Of a stretch of 52,103 nt of DNA, positions 8,392 through 16,060 are shown in pieces. The translations under genes were made by a program, and so were the position numbers. The notes below the pieces were generated by a model. It had not been told where the DNA came from. It was given only the letters and a program-made list of their open reading frames with translations, and made no database searches. Origin of the DNA: an uncultured Lachnospiraceae bacterium. GTDB taxonomy: Bacteria; Bacillota; Clostridia; Lachnospirales; Lachnospiraceae. How positions within the stretch are numbered: position 1 is the stretch's first letter; each line of letters begins with the position of its first letter. Where the stretch lies: the NCBI GenBank assembly GCA_910588895.1, contig CAJUSS010000006.1, positions 1-52,103 of the forward strand, written 5' to 3'.

Positions 8392-9898
8392 CTCTATCCC
8401 TCCTGAATACAGACGCCTTTACCAACGATCCTTCTGTCAGATCGTCGCTCAAAAGCTCCTGATTGATCTCATGCTCATAAACGGTGATCACTCGATCGCA
8501 CATGCCGATCAGCTCCATGGTATCCGAAGAGATCATGACAATGCTCACACCCTTTTCTGCCAGGCTCGCCATCAGCTCATATATCTCCTTTTTCGTCCCC
8601 ACATCGATCCCCCGGGTAGGCTCATTGAGCAGCAGGAGCTTTGGATCCCTGGCCAGCCACTTGGCCAGCACCACCTTCTGCTGATTGCCGCCTGACAACT
8701 CGCTGACGATCTGGCCGGGACCGCTGGCCTTGATGGAGAAGGAATCAAATGCCCGCCCGATCTCTTCTTTTTCTTTTTTCTTTATGATCGTCCCAAAAGC
8801 ATCGCAGAGACTGCCCAGACAGGCGAAGGTCAAGTTGAAGGCGATGGGATGGGATACGAACAGACCCTCCGTCTTCCGCTCTGCCGGAAGGTAGGCGATG
8901 CCTTTCTCCATGGCGTCCGAGGGCCCCCGAAGCACGGTCGGCTCTCCTTCAAAGAACATGGTGCCTTTGTCTAGCCGCCTCATCCCGAACAGACCTTCAA
9001 GAACGGTCTGCTGCCCTTGTCCCTGCAGCCCCCCGATCCCTAATATCTCTCCTTTTTTTATAGTAAGATCGATGTTTTTGCATTTTCCAAAGGATCCGTT
9101 CTCGATCCTCACGATCTCTGGAGCGCTCTGGACCTTTCGGCTGTCCCTTTTGGCCGGGAACAGATCTTCAATGGCCCTTCCGGTCATGAGGGAGATCAGC
9201 CGGTCCTCATCCAGACTCTGGATCGGCTCGGTCACGATCTGCTGTCCGTCCTTTAGCACGGTCATGATATTGCAGATCTCATACAGCTCATGGAGCCGAT
9301 GGGAGATGAAGATCACCATCAGGCCTTCCTTCTGGAGCTCTCTCAGCTGATCAAAGATGATCCTCACCTGATCGTCGTCCAGCGCCGAGGTGGCCTCATC
9401 TAACACCAGCAGCTTCGGCCTCTGATAGACCGCCTTACAAAATTCCAGCATCTGCTTCTCGGCCATGGTCAGTGTCCCTGCGTCCTGCCGAGGATCGATA
9501 TGCTTTAAACGGACCTGGTCCAAAAGCTCTCTTGTGACCTGGTCCATCTTCTTTTTATCCACAAGCCCATATCGCAAGATCTCATGGCCGAGAAAGACGT
9601 TCTGGGATACGGTCAGGACGGGATTGATGGAAAGCTCCTGACGCACGGTATATATGCCCAGCTTCTGGGCCTCCGCCGGAGTGATGGTCTTGCAGAGCTT
9701 TCCGTCGATCCAGATCTCCCCTTCGTCATAAGCATATACCCCTGTGATCAGATTGATCAAGGTGCTCTTACCTGCGCCATTTTCCCCGATCAGCGCCAGA
9801 AATCCCCCAGGTCCCAGCTCCACACTGACATTGGACAAGACTCTGTTCCCAAAAAATGACTTCCCCACATTTTTCACTTGCAAAAATGTATCCTTCAA
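8384..9898 (-). CDS. Sugar-type ABC importer ATPase (two fused nucleotide-binding domains)
   Basis: RbsA/MglA-like duplicated ATPase, about 504 residues from TTG 9898. Domain 1 has Walker A GENGAGKST and Walker B LLVLDEATSALD, but its signature reads LTMAEKQ rather than LSGGQ or LSxAQ. Domain 2 has the usual degenerate P-loop (GGLQGQGQQT), an intact LSGGNQQKV signature, and Walker B LLLLNEPTRGID with Asn (codon AAT) where Asp is normal. The frame is open back to ATG 9964, but that ATG is inside a perfect hairpin (9933-9964); TTG 9898 has AAGGAG 11 bases upstream and begins the family's normal N-terminus, so I prefer it. It powers the two downstream permeases. Confidence 0.88.
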   Translation of the reverse strand: MKDTFLQVKNVGKSFFGNRVLSNVSVELGPGGFLALIGENGAGKSTLINLITGVYAYDEGEIWIDGKLCKTITPAEAQKLGIYTVRQELSINPVLTVSQNVFLGHEILRYGLVDKKKMDQVTRELLDQVRLKHIDPRQDAGTLTMAEKQMLEFCKAVYQRPKLLVLDEATSALDDDQVRIIFDQLRELQKEGLMVIFISHRLHELYEICNIMTVLKDGQQIVTEPIQSLDEDRLISLMTGRAIEDLFPAKRDSRKVQSAPEIVRIENGSFGKCKNIDLTIKKGEILGIGGLQGQGQQTVLEGLFGMRRLDKGTMFFEGEPTVLRGPSDAMEKGIAYLPAERKTEGLFVSHPIAFNLTFACLGSLCDAFGTIIKKKEKEEIGRAFDSFSIKASGPGQIVSELSGGNQQKVVLAKWLARDPKLLLLNEPTRGIDVGTKKEIYELMASLAEKGVSIVMISSDTMELIGMCDRVITVYEHEINQELLSDDLTEGSLVKASVFRRDRDG

Positions 9899-9932
9899 TG
9901 ACCGATCATCTCCTTCCGCGATCAATGCAAAG

Positions 9933-9964
9933 ATGCGCCTGCTCGATCCACCAAACAGGCGCAT
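9933..9964 (-). other. Intercistronic hairpin between binding-protein and ATPase genes
   Basis: Perfect 9-bp inverted repeat (ATGCGCCTG and CAGGCGCAT) around a 14-base loop, without a following T-run. Hairpins at this place in ABC importer operons often protect the upstream binding-protein message, which has to be made in excess; that role is inferred. It argues against translation of the ATPase starting at ATG 9964. Confidence 0.6.
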
Positions 9965-9998
9965 GCTCTTAGTTACAGCTCCAAGCAGGATCGATCCT

Positions 9999-11132
9999 TT
10001 ATGCCCCTGGCGTCAGATACTTTTGGATCTGGTCGTCAGTGATATCCGCGATCGGATACCAGTCATCCGAATAGTCGTTGGGAACGAACTCCGACAGGTT
10101 GCTATTGTCGATCGACGGGATCGGGACGACCACATCCTGCTCATAGTCTTCTCCATTGAGGATGCGGATGCTCTGCTCGATGGCCAGGACACCCAGCCAG
10201 TTGGGCTGGCATACCGCAAAGGACTCAAAGCCATCATCCACCAGATCGGACCACTGGCGCAGGAAGCCATTATAGTTCTCCCCGCAGATCGGGATCATAT
10301 CCAGCCCCTTATCCAGGACTGCCGTCAGGGATGCAGAGGCCAGAGAACCGCCCAGGGCGCAGATCCCATCCACATCATTGGCATCCAGGACCGGATTTAA
10401 GACTTCCATGGCCGGCGCGGAATTATACTCGCTGTGAAGGGTAGTGATGATGTTGATATCCGCTTCCTTCTCCAAAACCTCCATAGCGCCCTGTTCCCGT
10501 CCGTCCGAAACCGCGACGCCGGCCGGTCCGCTGAACACGACGATGTCTCCCTTGCCTCCCAGGGTATCGACCAGCCACTGGGCACACAGTCTCCCATATT
10601 CCACATCGGAGGTCCCGATCCGGCAGGTGACCTTATCCGTCGTCACCAGAGAATCAAAGTTGACAACGATGACCCCCTGGCTCGTGGCTTTCTCCACCAC
10701 CTGGTTCAGCGCATCCGAAGAACCGGCGTCAAGGATGATGGCATCATAGCCTTCGGCGATCATATTCTCGATCTGGGAGATCTGCGCCGAGGTGTCCCCG
10801 TCCGCATTGGCGATGGTGTAATCGCTGATCACGCCGCTGGCTTTGTACTTCTCGATGCATGCATCCATCAGTCCGCTGGTCTCCTGCATCCATGAGGGCG
10901 TCAGATAAATGGTCGACCACCCGATCTTATAGCCTCCCTTGCCGTCAGCCGCCTCCTTGCCGCCCTCATCTCCTCCCGGGGCCGTCGCGGCCGCCTCTGT
11001 GGCAGCAGGCGTCTCCGCCGGCGCCGCTGTGGTGGCTCCAGTGCCCGATGCCCCGCCGCATGCCGCAAGAGAACCTGCCGCCAGACATACCGCCATCATG
11101 CTCCCAAACCATCTTCTCGTGATCTTTTTCAT
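9999..11132 (-). CDS. Substrate-binding lipoprotein of sugar-type ABC importer
   Basis: 377-residue periplasmic-binding-protein-like domain (Peripla_BP_4, RbsB-like), anchored as a lipoprotein outside the membrane. A basic N-terminus and hydrophobic stretch end in SLAACGG, with the lipidated Cys at residue 25. An Ala/Thr/Glu/Pro/Gly-rich linker (about residues 26-65) precedes the domain. YKIGWSTIYLTPSWMQE, IAEGYDAIILDAGSSDALNQVV and DVDGICALGGSLASASLTAVLDKG follow the family pattern. The start has AGGAGGAAAAGGA before it. It is the first gene of the catabolic operon, 160 bases downstream of the promoter. The ligand is unknown; downstream enzymes suggest a D-amino-acid-containing compound. Confidence 0.9.
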   Translation of the reverse strand: MKKITRRWFGSMMAVCLAAGSLAACGGASGTGATTAAPAETPAATEAAATAPGGDEGGKEAADGKGGYKIGWSTIYLTPSWMQETSGLMDACIEKYKASGVISDYTIANADGDTSAQISQIENMIAEGYDAIILDAGSSDALNQVVEKATSQGVIVVNFDSLVTTDKVTCRIGTSDVEYGRLCAQWLVDTLGGKGDIVVFSGPAGVAVSDGREQGAMEVLEKEADINIITTLHSEYNSAPAMEVLNPVLDANDVDGICALGGSLASASLTAVLDKGLDMIPICGENYNGFLRQWSDLVDDGFESFAVCQPNWLGVLAIEQSIRILNGEDYEQDVVVPIPSIDNSNLSEFVPNDYSDDWYPIADITDDQIQKYLTPGA

Positions 11133-11298
11133 TCCTTTTCCTCCTTATGTTTTTATAAACCCAGCGCACATACTGTGCTCTGTTTGCAAATGGGACTCCG
11201 AAGGAGCATGTCAAAACAAAAGTTAGCATCTTCTTCTGACGCTTATAAAAACTTTTATTTTGCATTTTGTTATTTTAATGACTTTTTGTAATAATCTA

Positions 11299-11327
11299 TT
11301 TATAGCAGATCGCCCAGGCTTTGTCAA
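11299..11327 (-). promoter_or_regulatory. Promoter of the importer/D-amino-acid operon
   Basis: On the minus strand TTGACA (11322-11327), a 17-base spacer, then TATAAA (11299-11304). This is a near-consensus sigma-A promoter and predicts a start near 11292, giving a leader of about 160 bases that is AT-rich with small hairpins. I recognise no riboswitch or catabolite (cre) site in the leader. Confidence 0.8.
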
Positions 11328-11460
11328 CTACTTTTCGCGATATTTCTGTATATTTTTACATATATCCCAATCTATCTCCCAGCCAGATCAGACATACTCT
11401 ATAATTTTCAGTGATCTTCGGCCAAGTCCGCGGCAAACAACAGATCGATCTTGTGCGCAC

Positions 11461-11484
11461 AAAAAAACGCGCATCGCAGCGCGT
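11461..11484 (-). terminator. Terminator after the CaCA antiporter gene
   Basis: ACGCGC and GCGCGT pair around a 6-base loop and are followed, in the minus direction, by TTTTTTGTG. The rest of the gap (11,133-11,606) holds the operon promoter on its left and GC-rich minor hairpins on its right, with no gene I can support. Confidence 0.75.
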
Positions 11485-11606
11485 CACAAAAAATTTTTTA
11501 TCATATCACCATCCAATACAGACAGATCTTCAGCATATCCAGGCAGGCCAAATGCGCCTGCCAGATCTTCATGTGCGGCGGCGCGCCCGCTGCCGGGCGT
11601 AAAGGC

Positions 11607-12647
11607 TCACAAAGTAAACTGCACCACGCAAAAAGCGCCGTAAAGCAGGAGCAGCAGGATGCCCTGGGCCCTGCAGAGCTTTCCATAGAGCAGAGCGGGC
11701 ACGGTCAGCAGCAGCATGGCGGCGAACATCACAGGGACATCCAGCACCAGGGAAGCGTTATGTCCAAAAAGCATGGCGTTCTGGGGGATGCTAAACGGCG
11801 CGAGGGTGACAGAGACGCCGCTGACCAGTACCAGATTGAACAGATCGGCTCCGATCACATTTCCCAATGAAAGGGCTCCATGCCCCTTGGCCAGGGAGGT
11901 GATCGCCGTCACCAGCTCCGGAAGAGAGGTGCCCAAAGCCACAAAGGTCAGGGCGATCACCGATCCCGGCACGCCGAGGGCCTGGGCGATCAAGGTCCCA
12001 TTATCGACCAGCAGATCCGCGCCGACCGCGATCAGCACCGCGCCGATCAGCAGGCGGAGGATATCTTGGATCAAGGAGGCTTCTTGTGATCTTCCTTTTT
12101 CTTCCGGTCCCCCCTCCTTTCCAGACATTTCCGCGGCCCTCATCTCAGCCGCCTGCGTCATCTCCATATCCATAGCCGTCTTTTGGCCTGGCGGAGCGCT
12201 TTTCATCTGTCGTATGGTGGTGACCATATAGACCACAAAGAGCGCCAGCAGGCAGATCCCCACCGGACGGCTGAAATAGCCGGTCAGGTTGGCCGCTCCG
12301 GCATAGAGCAGCGCGGCTGCAAAAAAGAACAGCACCGGCGTGCGCAGCGTCTTTCTGTCGATCCGCCCCGGCTTCACCGCGATCGTGACCGCGGCGATCA
12401 GGGCCGTGTTGCAGATGACCGAGCCGATCGCATTGCCGTAGGCGATCTCACTGTGGCCGGTCAGCGCGGAAGCAGTAGAGACCATGACCTCCGGCAGGGT
12501 GGTCCCGATAGAGACCACGGTGGCTCCGATCAAAAGCTCCGGCAGGCGGAACCTGCGGGCGATCCCTGTGGAGCCGTCCACGAACCAGTCTCCGCCTTTG
12601 ATCAGGCAGAGCAGACCAACGATAAAAAGTAGAACTGGGATGAACAT
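11607..12647 (-). CDS. Calcium/sodium antiporter (CaCA family, YrbG-like)
   Basis: 346-residue integral membrane protein with the internal duplication of cation/calcium exchangers. The first alpha repeat is GTTLPEVMVSTASALTGH plus GNAIGSVICNTALI, the second GTSLPELVTAITSLAKGH plus GNVIGADLFNLVL. The acidic residues in TLPE and SLPE bind the ion. The halves are joined by a hydrophilic Met/Glu/Gly-rich loop (about residues 155-195), longer than usual. Start at ATG 12647, with GAGGAG about 13 bases upstream; the open frame reaches 12815 but the extra residues are not hydrophobic or family-like. It probably exports Ca2+ (or exchanges it for Na+). Confidence 0.88.
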   Translation of the reverse strand: MFIPVLLFIVGLLCLIKGGDWFVDGSTGIARRFRLPELLIGATVVSIGTTLPEVMVSTASALTGHSEIAYGNAIGSVICNTALIAAVTIAVKPGRIDRKTLRTPVLFFFAAALLYAGAANLTGYFSRPVGICLLALFVVYMVTTIRQMKSAPPGQKTAMDMEMTQAAEMRAAEMSGKEGGPEEKGRSQEASLIQDILRLLIGAVLIAVGADLLVDNGTLIAQALGVPGSVIALTFVALGTSLPELVTAITSLAKGHGALSLGNVIGADLFNLVLVSGVSVTLAPFSIPQNAMLFGHNASLVLDVPVMFAAMLLLTVPALLYGKLCRAQGILLLLLYGAFCVVQFTL

Positions 12648-12900
12648 GACTTTTTCTCTTCTCCTCACTTGCATTTTGCAGCATTTTCGCATCTTCATGA
12701 CCGATCTGCAAACGCCACCTGTCCGCCTCATCCTGCCGGCATACCGATCAGGTCCGGTCAGAGCCAGGCAACGGCCATTCCCGCTAAGCGTACCACAGAC
12801 CGCCGCGCTTGGCAAGGGTGTGGGTATACAGAAAAACTGCTGCTGGCATACGTCCGTATCTATAAATATATCCCAGTACGATCTATGATCTTAAGGTATT

Positions 12901-14283
12901 TTAAGCGACTTCGCCCGCTCCCTTTTCCATCTTCCCCTTAAGCTCCTTCAATATCCCCGCCACGATCGCCGTTGCCAGCAAAAAGGTGCACACATCCGCC
13001 ACCGCCTGGGCCATCTGCACGCCCACGAGCCCGAAGGTCTGCGGCAAGATCAAAAGCGCCGGGATCAGGAACAGGCCCTGGCGGCCCATGGCCACCAGAG
13101 AGGCCCGAAAGCCGTAGCCGATGGACTGGGGCAGCATATTGCACATGATGATCCAGCTCTGGATCGGCATGGTGGCAAGCTGGAAGCGCAAGGCCTTGCT
13201 CCCGATCCGGATCACATCCAGATCCTCTTTCCTGAACAACGTGATGATCGGCACCGCCAGGACAAAGCTGACCGCCCCCATAGCGGTGAGGGCCACTGTG
13301 GCTACCTTTACGCAGAACCAAAAGGACTCGAGCACCCGGTCATAGCGCTTTGCGCCGTAATTGAAGCCGCACACCGGCTGGAAGCCCTGCCCAAATCCGA
13401 TCAGGCTGGAATTGATGAACATCATGAACCGGGAAACGATCGACATGGCCGCGATCGCCGCGTCCCCATAAGGCCCCGCCGCCAGATTAAGGACCACCGA
13501 GGAGATGCTCATCATCCCCTGCCGGCACAGCGAGGGCAGGCCTGCATGGAGGATGATCCCATACATCCTGGGCGTGGGCGTGAACTTGGAGAGCTGGATC
13601 TTGATGCTGTCCCTGCGCAGGTTACATTGACCGAGCAAGATCCCAAAGCTGATCATCTGGCTGATCATGGTGGCCACCGCCGCCCCGGCGATCCCCATAT
13701 GGAAGCCGAAGATCAGGAGCGGGTCCAAGAGCATGTTCAAGACCCCTCCCGTAGCGATCCCGAACATGGCATAGAGAGCGATCCCCTGAGCCCGCAGGAT
13801 ATTGTTCATCACAAAGGAACAGAGCATAAAAGGCGCCGCATATAAGATGTAGCGCATATAATCCATGGCAAAAGGCGCGATCGTAGGCGTAGCCCCCAAA
13901 AGATAGACCAGCGGCTCCATGAACAGGGAGCCGAAGACCATCATCAAGATCCCGATGATGAACACGCTGAAAAATGCCGTTGCCGCCGCTCTCCCGGCCT
14001 CATTTCCTTTCTGGTCCCCCAGGGACCTGGAGATATAATTCCCGCTGCCCATCCCAAAGGTGAAGCCGATCGCCTGGATCATGAACATCAGGGACGCGAT
14101 GATCCCTACCGCCCCCGACGCGCTGGTCCCGATCTGGCTCACAAAAAAGGTATCCGCCATATTGTAGACTGCGGTCACCAGCATGCTGATGATCGTGGGC
14201 ACCGCCAGCCTGGGGATCAGCCTGGGGATCGGTGTGTCGATCATCATCTGGTATCTCTCATCTTGTGTCATCGTCTTTTTCAT
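12901..14283 (-). CDS. MATE-family multidrug/metabolite exporter
   Basis: 460 residues with about twelve membrane segments and the MATE pattern: RLAVPTIISMLVTAVYNMADTFFVS near the N-terminus and GFQPVCGFNYGAKRYDRV at the start of the second half. These exporters use a Na+ or H+ gradient to expel cationic drugs, flavins or other small molecules. The start at 14283 is supported by AGAGGGGGA 6 bases upstream; the open frame continues to 14463 but overlaps the promoter. It has its own promoter, divergent from asnA, and about 250 bases without a recognisable gene separate it from the CaCA gene. The substrate is unknown. Confidence 0.88.
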   Translation of the reverse strand: MKKTMTQDERYQMMIDTPIPRLIPRLAVPTIISMLVTAVYNMADTFFVSQIGTSASGAVGIIASLMFMIQAIGFTFGMGSGNYISRSLGDQKGNEAGRAAATAFFSVFIIGILMMVFGSLFMEPLVYLLGATPTIAPFAMDYMRYILYAAPFMLCSFVMNNILRAQGIALYAMFGIATGGVLNMLLDPLLIFGFHMGIAGAAVATMISQMISFGILLGQCNLRRDSIKIQLSKFTPTPRMYGIILHAGLPSLCRQGMMSISSVVLNLAAGPYGDAAIAAMSIVSRFMMFINSSLIGFGQGFQPVCGFNYGAKRYDRVLESFWFCVKVATVALTAMGAVSFVLAVPIITLFRKEDLDVIRIGSKALRFQLATMPIQSWIIMCNMLPQSIGYGFRASLVAMGRQGLFLIPALLILPQTFGLVGVQMAQAVADVCTFLLATAIVAGILKELKGKMEKGAGEVA

Positions 14284-14442
14284 AAGAGTCCCCCTCTTTC
14301 TTTTTTCTCCTGCAGCCTGTTCTCCTCTTCGGCCCCGTCCACGCCCGCCCACGCCATATCCGCAGCGATCTGCAGCGATACACGGGCCCCATGGATACGC
14401 ATAAAAAGGCCGCTTCCCTTTCAGGTGGACGGCTATGGAAAA

Positions 14443-14472
14443 AGTATAGCATGATCTGGACACACTTTACAA
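14443..14472 (-). promoter_or_regulatory. Promoter of the MATE gene
   Basis: Minus strand: TTGTAA (14467-14472), 18 bases, TATACT (14443-14448). It faces away from the asnA promoter, whose -35 element starts 18 bases to the right. Confidence 0.6.
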
Positions 14473-14489
14473 GGCTGCGGACAAAACAG

Positions 14490-14518
14490 TTGCGCGACCG
14501 GCCGCTAAGTGATACAAT
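14490..14518 (+). promoter_or_regulatory. Promoter of asnA
   Basis: TTGCGC (14490-14495), 17-base spacer, TACAAT (14513-14518), giving a short leader of about 27 bases to asnA. There is no room for a T-box or other leader control. Confidence 0.65.
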
Positions 14519-14551
14519 ACAGAACATCTTAAAAATAAGGAGGAAAGACCC

Positions 14552-15559
14552 ATGGACCTGATCATACCAGAGCATTATGACCCACGGCTCACCGTCCGCC
14601 AGACCCAGGACGCGATCAAATACATCCGCGACACATTCCAGAAGGAGCTGGGACGTGAGATGAACTTCGAGCGGATCTCCGCCCCTCTCTTCGTGGAGCA
14701 GAGCAGCGGCTTAAATGATAACTTAAACGGTGTAGAGCGCCCCGTCCAGTTCGACATGGCCGCTATCCCCAAAGAGACCATCGAGGTGGTCCATTCCCTG
14801 GCAAAATGGAAACGGATGGCCTTAAAAGAGTACGGCTTCAAGCCCGGCGAAGGCCTTTACACCAATATGAACGCGATCCGCCGGGATGAGGAGCTGGATA
14901 ACCTCCACTCCTGCTATGTAGACCAGTGGGACTGGGAGATGGTCATCACCAGAGAACAGCGGAATGAGGAGACCTTAAAAGAGGTGGTCCGGCGGCTCTT
15001 CAAGATCATCAAGCACATGGAGCATGAGGTCTGGTATAAATATCCCCACGCCGTCGGGCATCTGCCTGAGGACATCTTCTTCATCACCACCCAGGAGCTG
15101 GAGGATATGTACCCGGATAAGACCGCCAAAGAGCGGGAGAACCTGATCGCCAGGGAGCACGGCTGTGTCTTCCTGATGCAGATCGGCGACAAACTAGCCA
15201 GCGGCAAGCCCCACGATGGACGTGCGCCGGACTACGATGACTGGGCCTTGAACGGGGATATCCTCTTCTGGTTCGATACCTTAGGCTGTGCTCTGGAGAT
15301 CTCCAGCATGGGCATCCGTGTAGATGGAGTCTCCTTGATGGAACAGCTAAAGAAGGCCGGATGCGAGGACCGGAAAGACCTTCCCTATCATCAGATGCTC
15401 TTAAAGGGCCAGCTCCCCTGCACCATCGGCGGCGGCATCGGCCAGTCCAGGCTCTGCATGCTCCTCTTAGACCGGGCCCATATCGGCGAGGTCCAGGCCA
15501 GCCTGTGGCCCAAAAAGATGCGGGAAACGTGCAGAGAGCACAACATCATCCTGCTGTAA
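14552..15559 (+). CDS. asnA: Aspartate-ammonia ligase (asparagine synthetase A)
   Basis: 335-residue ammonia-dependent asparagine synthetase, making asparagine from aspartate, ammonia and ATP in the cytoplasm. It has the class II aminoacyl-tRNA-synthetase fold. APLFVEQSSGLNDNLNGVERPV, the SYFEGLYTNMNAIRRDEELDNLHS-type region (EGLYTNMNAIRRDEE), LHSCYVDQWDWE and TIGGGIGQSRLCMLLL are hallmark segments. Length matches AsnA (about 330). AAGGAGGAAAGA precedes the start. It is followed after 4 bases by an MGMT-type gene in the same transcript. This enzyme depends on free ammonia, typical for a gut or fermentative clostridium. Confidence 0.97.
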   Translation: MDLIIPEHYDPRLTVRQTQDAIKYIRDTFQKELGREMNFERISAPLFVEQSSGLNDNLNGVERPVQFDMAAIPKETIEVVHSLAKWKRMALKEYGFKPGEGLYTNMNAIRRDEELDNLHSCYVDQWDWEMVITREQRNEETLKEVVRRLFKIIKHMEHEVWYKYPHAVGHLPEDIFFITTQELEDMYPDKTAKERENLIAREHGCVFLMQIGDKLASGKPHDGRAPDYDDWALNGDILFWFDTLGCALEISSMGIRVDGVSLMEQLKKAGCEDRKDLPYHQMLLKGQLPCTIGGGIGQSRLCMLLLDRAHIGEVQASLWPKKMRETCREHNIILL

Positions 15560-15563
15560 GAAG

Positions 15564-15875
15564 ATGATGGGACGAGTGCTCGACGAACGGCTGATCTATG
15601 AGATCCTGTCCGTTGTGGGAGAGATCCCCAAGGGAAAAGTCGCCAGCTACGGCCAGATCGCGGCATTGATCGGCCGTGAAAAGAACGCCCGCCTGGTAGG
15701 CCGGGTCCTGAGCCATTCCTCTCTCTATGGGGACTATCCCTGCCACCGTGTAGTGGACCACGCCGGACGCACCGCTTTCGGCTGGCATGAGCAGCGGGCT
15801 CTTTTAGAAGAGGAAGGCGTGCGCTTTAAGGCAAATGGCCATGTGGATATGACAAAACACCGCTGGGATCCGTAA
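15564..15875 (+). CDS. MGMT-family DNA alkyltransferase, catalytic domain only
   Basis: 103-residue protein equal to the C-terminal domain of O6-methylguanine-DNA methyltransferases. Helix-turn-helix IPKGKVASYGQIAALIG and the active-site PCHRVV with its cysteine are intact, so it is not the tryptophan-substituted alkyltransferase-like (ATL) type. The N-terminal ribonuclease-like domain of full-length Ogt/Ada is missing. It could repair alkylated guanine or act as a damage sensor. Two adjacent ATGs (15564, 15567) are possible starts; the site GTAAGAAG is weak, so it probably relies on coupling to asnA, 4 bases upstream. Confidence 0.85.
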   Translation: MMGRVLDERLIYEILSVVGEIPKGKVASYGQIAALIGREKNARLVGRVLSHSSLYGDYPCHRVVDHAGRTAFGWHEQRALLEEEGVRFKANGHVDMTKHRWDP

Positions 15876-15898
15876 CAGGACCCAGCGGTATTTTTTTC
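15859..15898 (+). terminator. Terminator of asnA-MGMT transcript
   Basis: CCGCTGGG and CCCAGCGG pair around a 13-base loop and are followed by TATTTTTTTC. The stem begins within the last codons of the MGMT-type gene. Confidence 0.85.
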
Positions 15899-15970
15899 AT
15901 GCCCGTATATCGTGAGATACCTTTTTTTGTGAATGAAATATCATTTCTGGCTTTTTGCCCGGATACCGGC

Positions 15971-15976
15971 TATAAT
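15971..15976 (+). promoter_or_regulatory. Probable -10 element of fbp promoter
   Basis: Consensus TATAAT, preceded by a poor -35 candidate (TGGCTT, 17 bases upstream). It lies inside the longest open frame of fbp, which supports the downstream translation start at 16061. Confidence 0.45.
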
Positions 15977-16060
15977 GACAGAAAGGCTATACATGATATA
16001 CAAAAAGCTCTGCCGATCGAGCATCACGACCGACCACTGCATATGAAAAGGAGAGGACCA

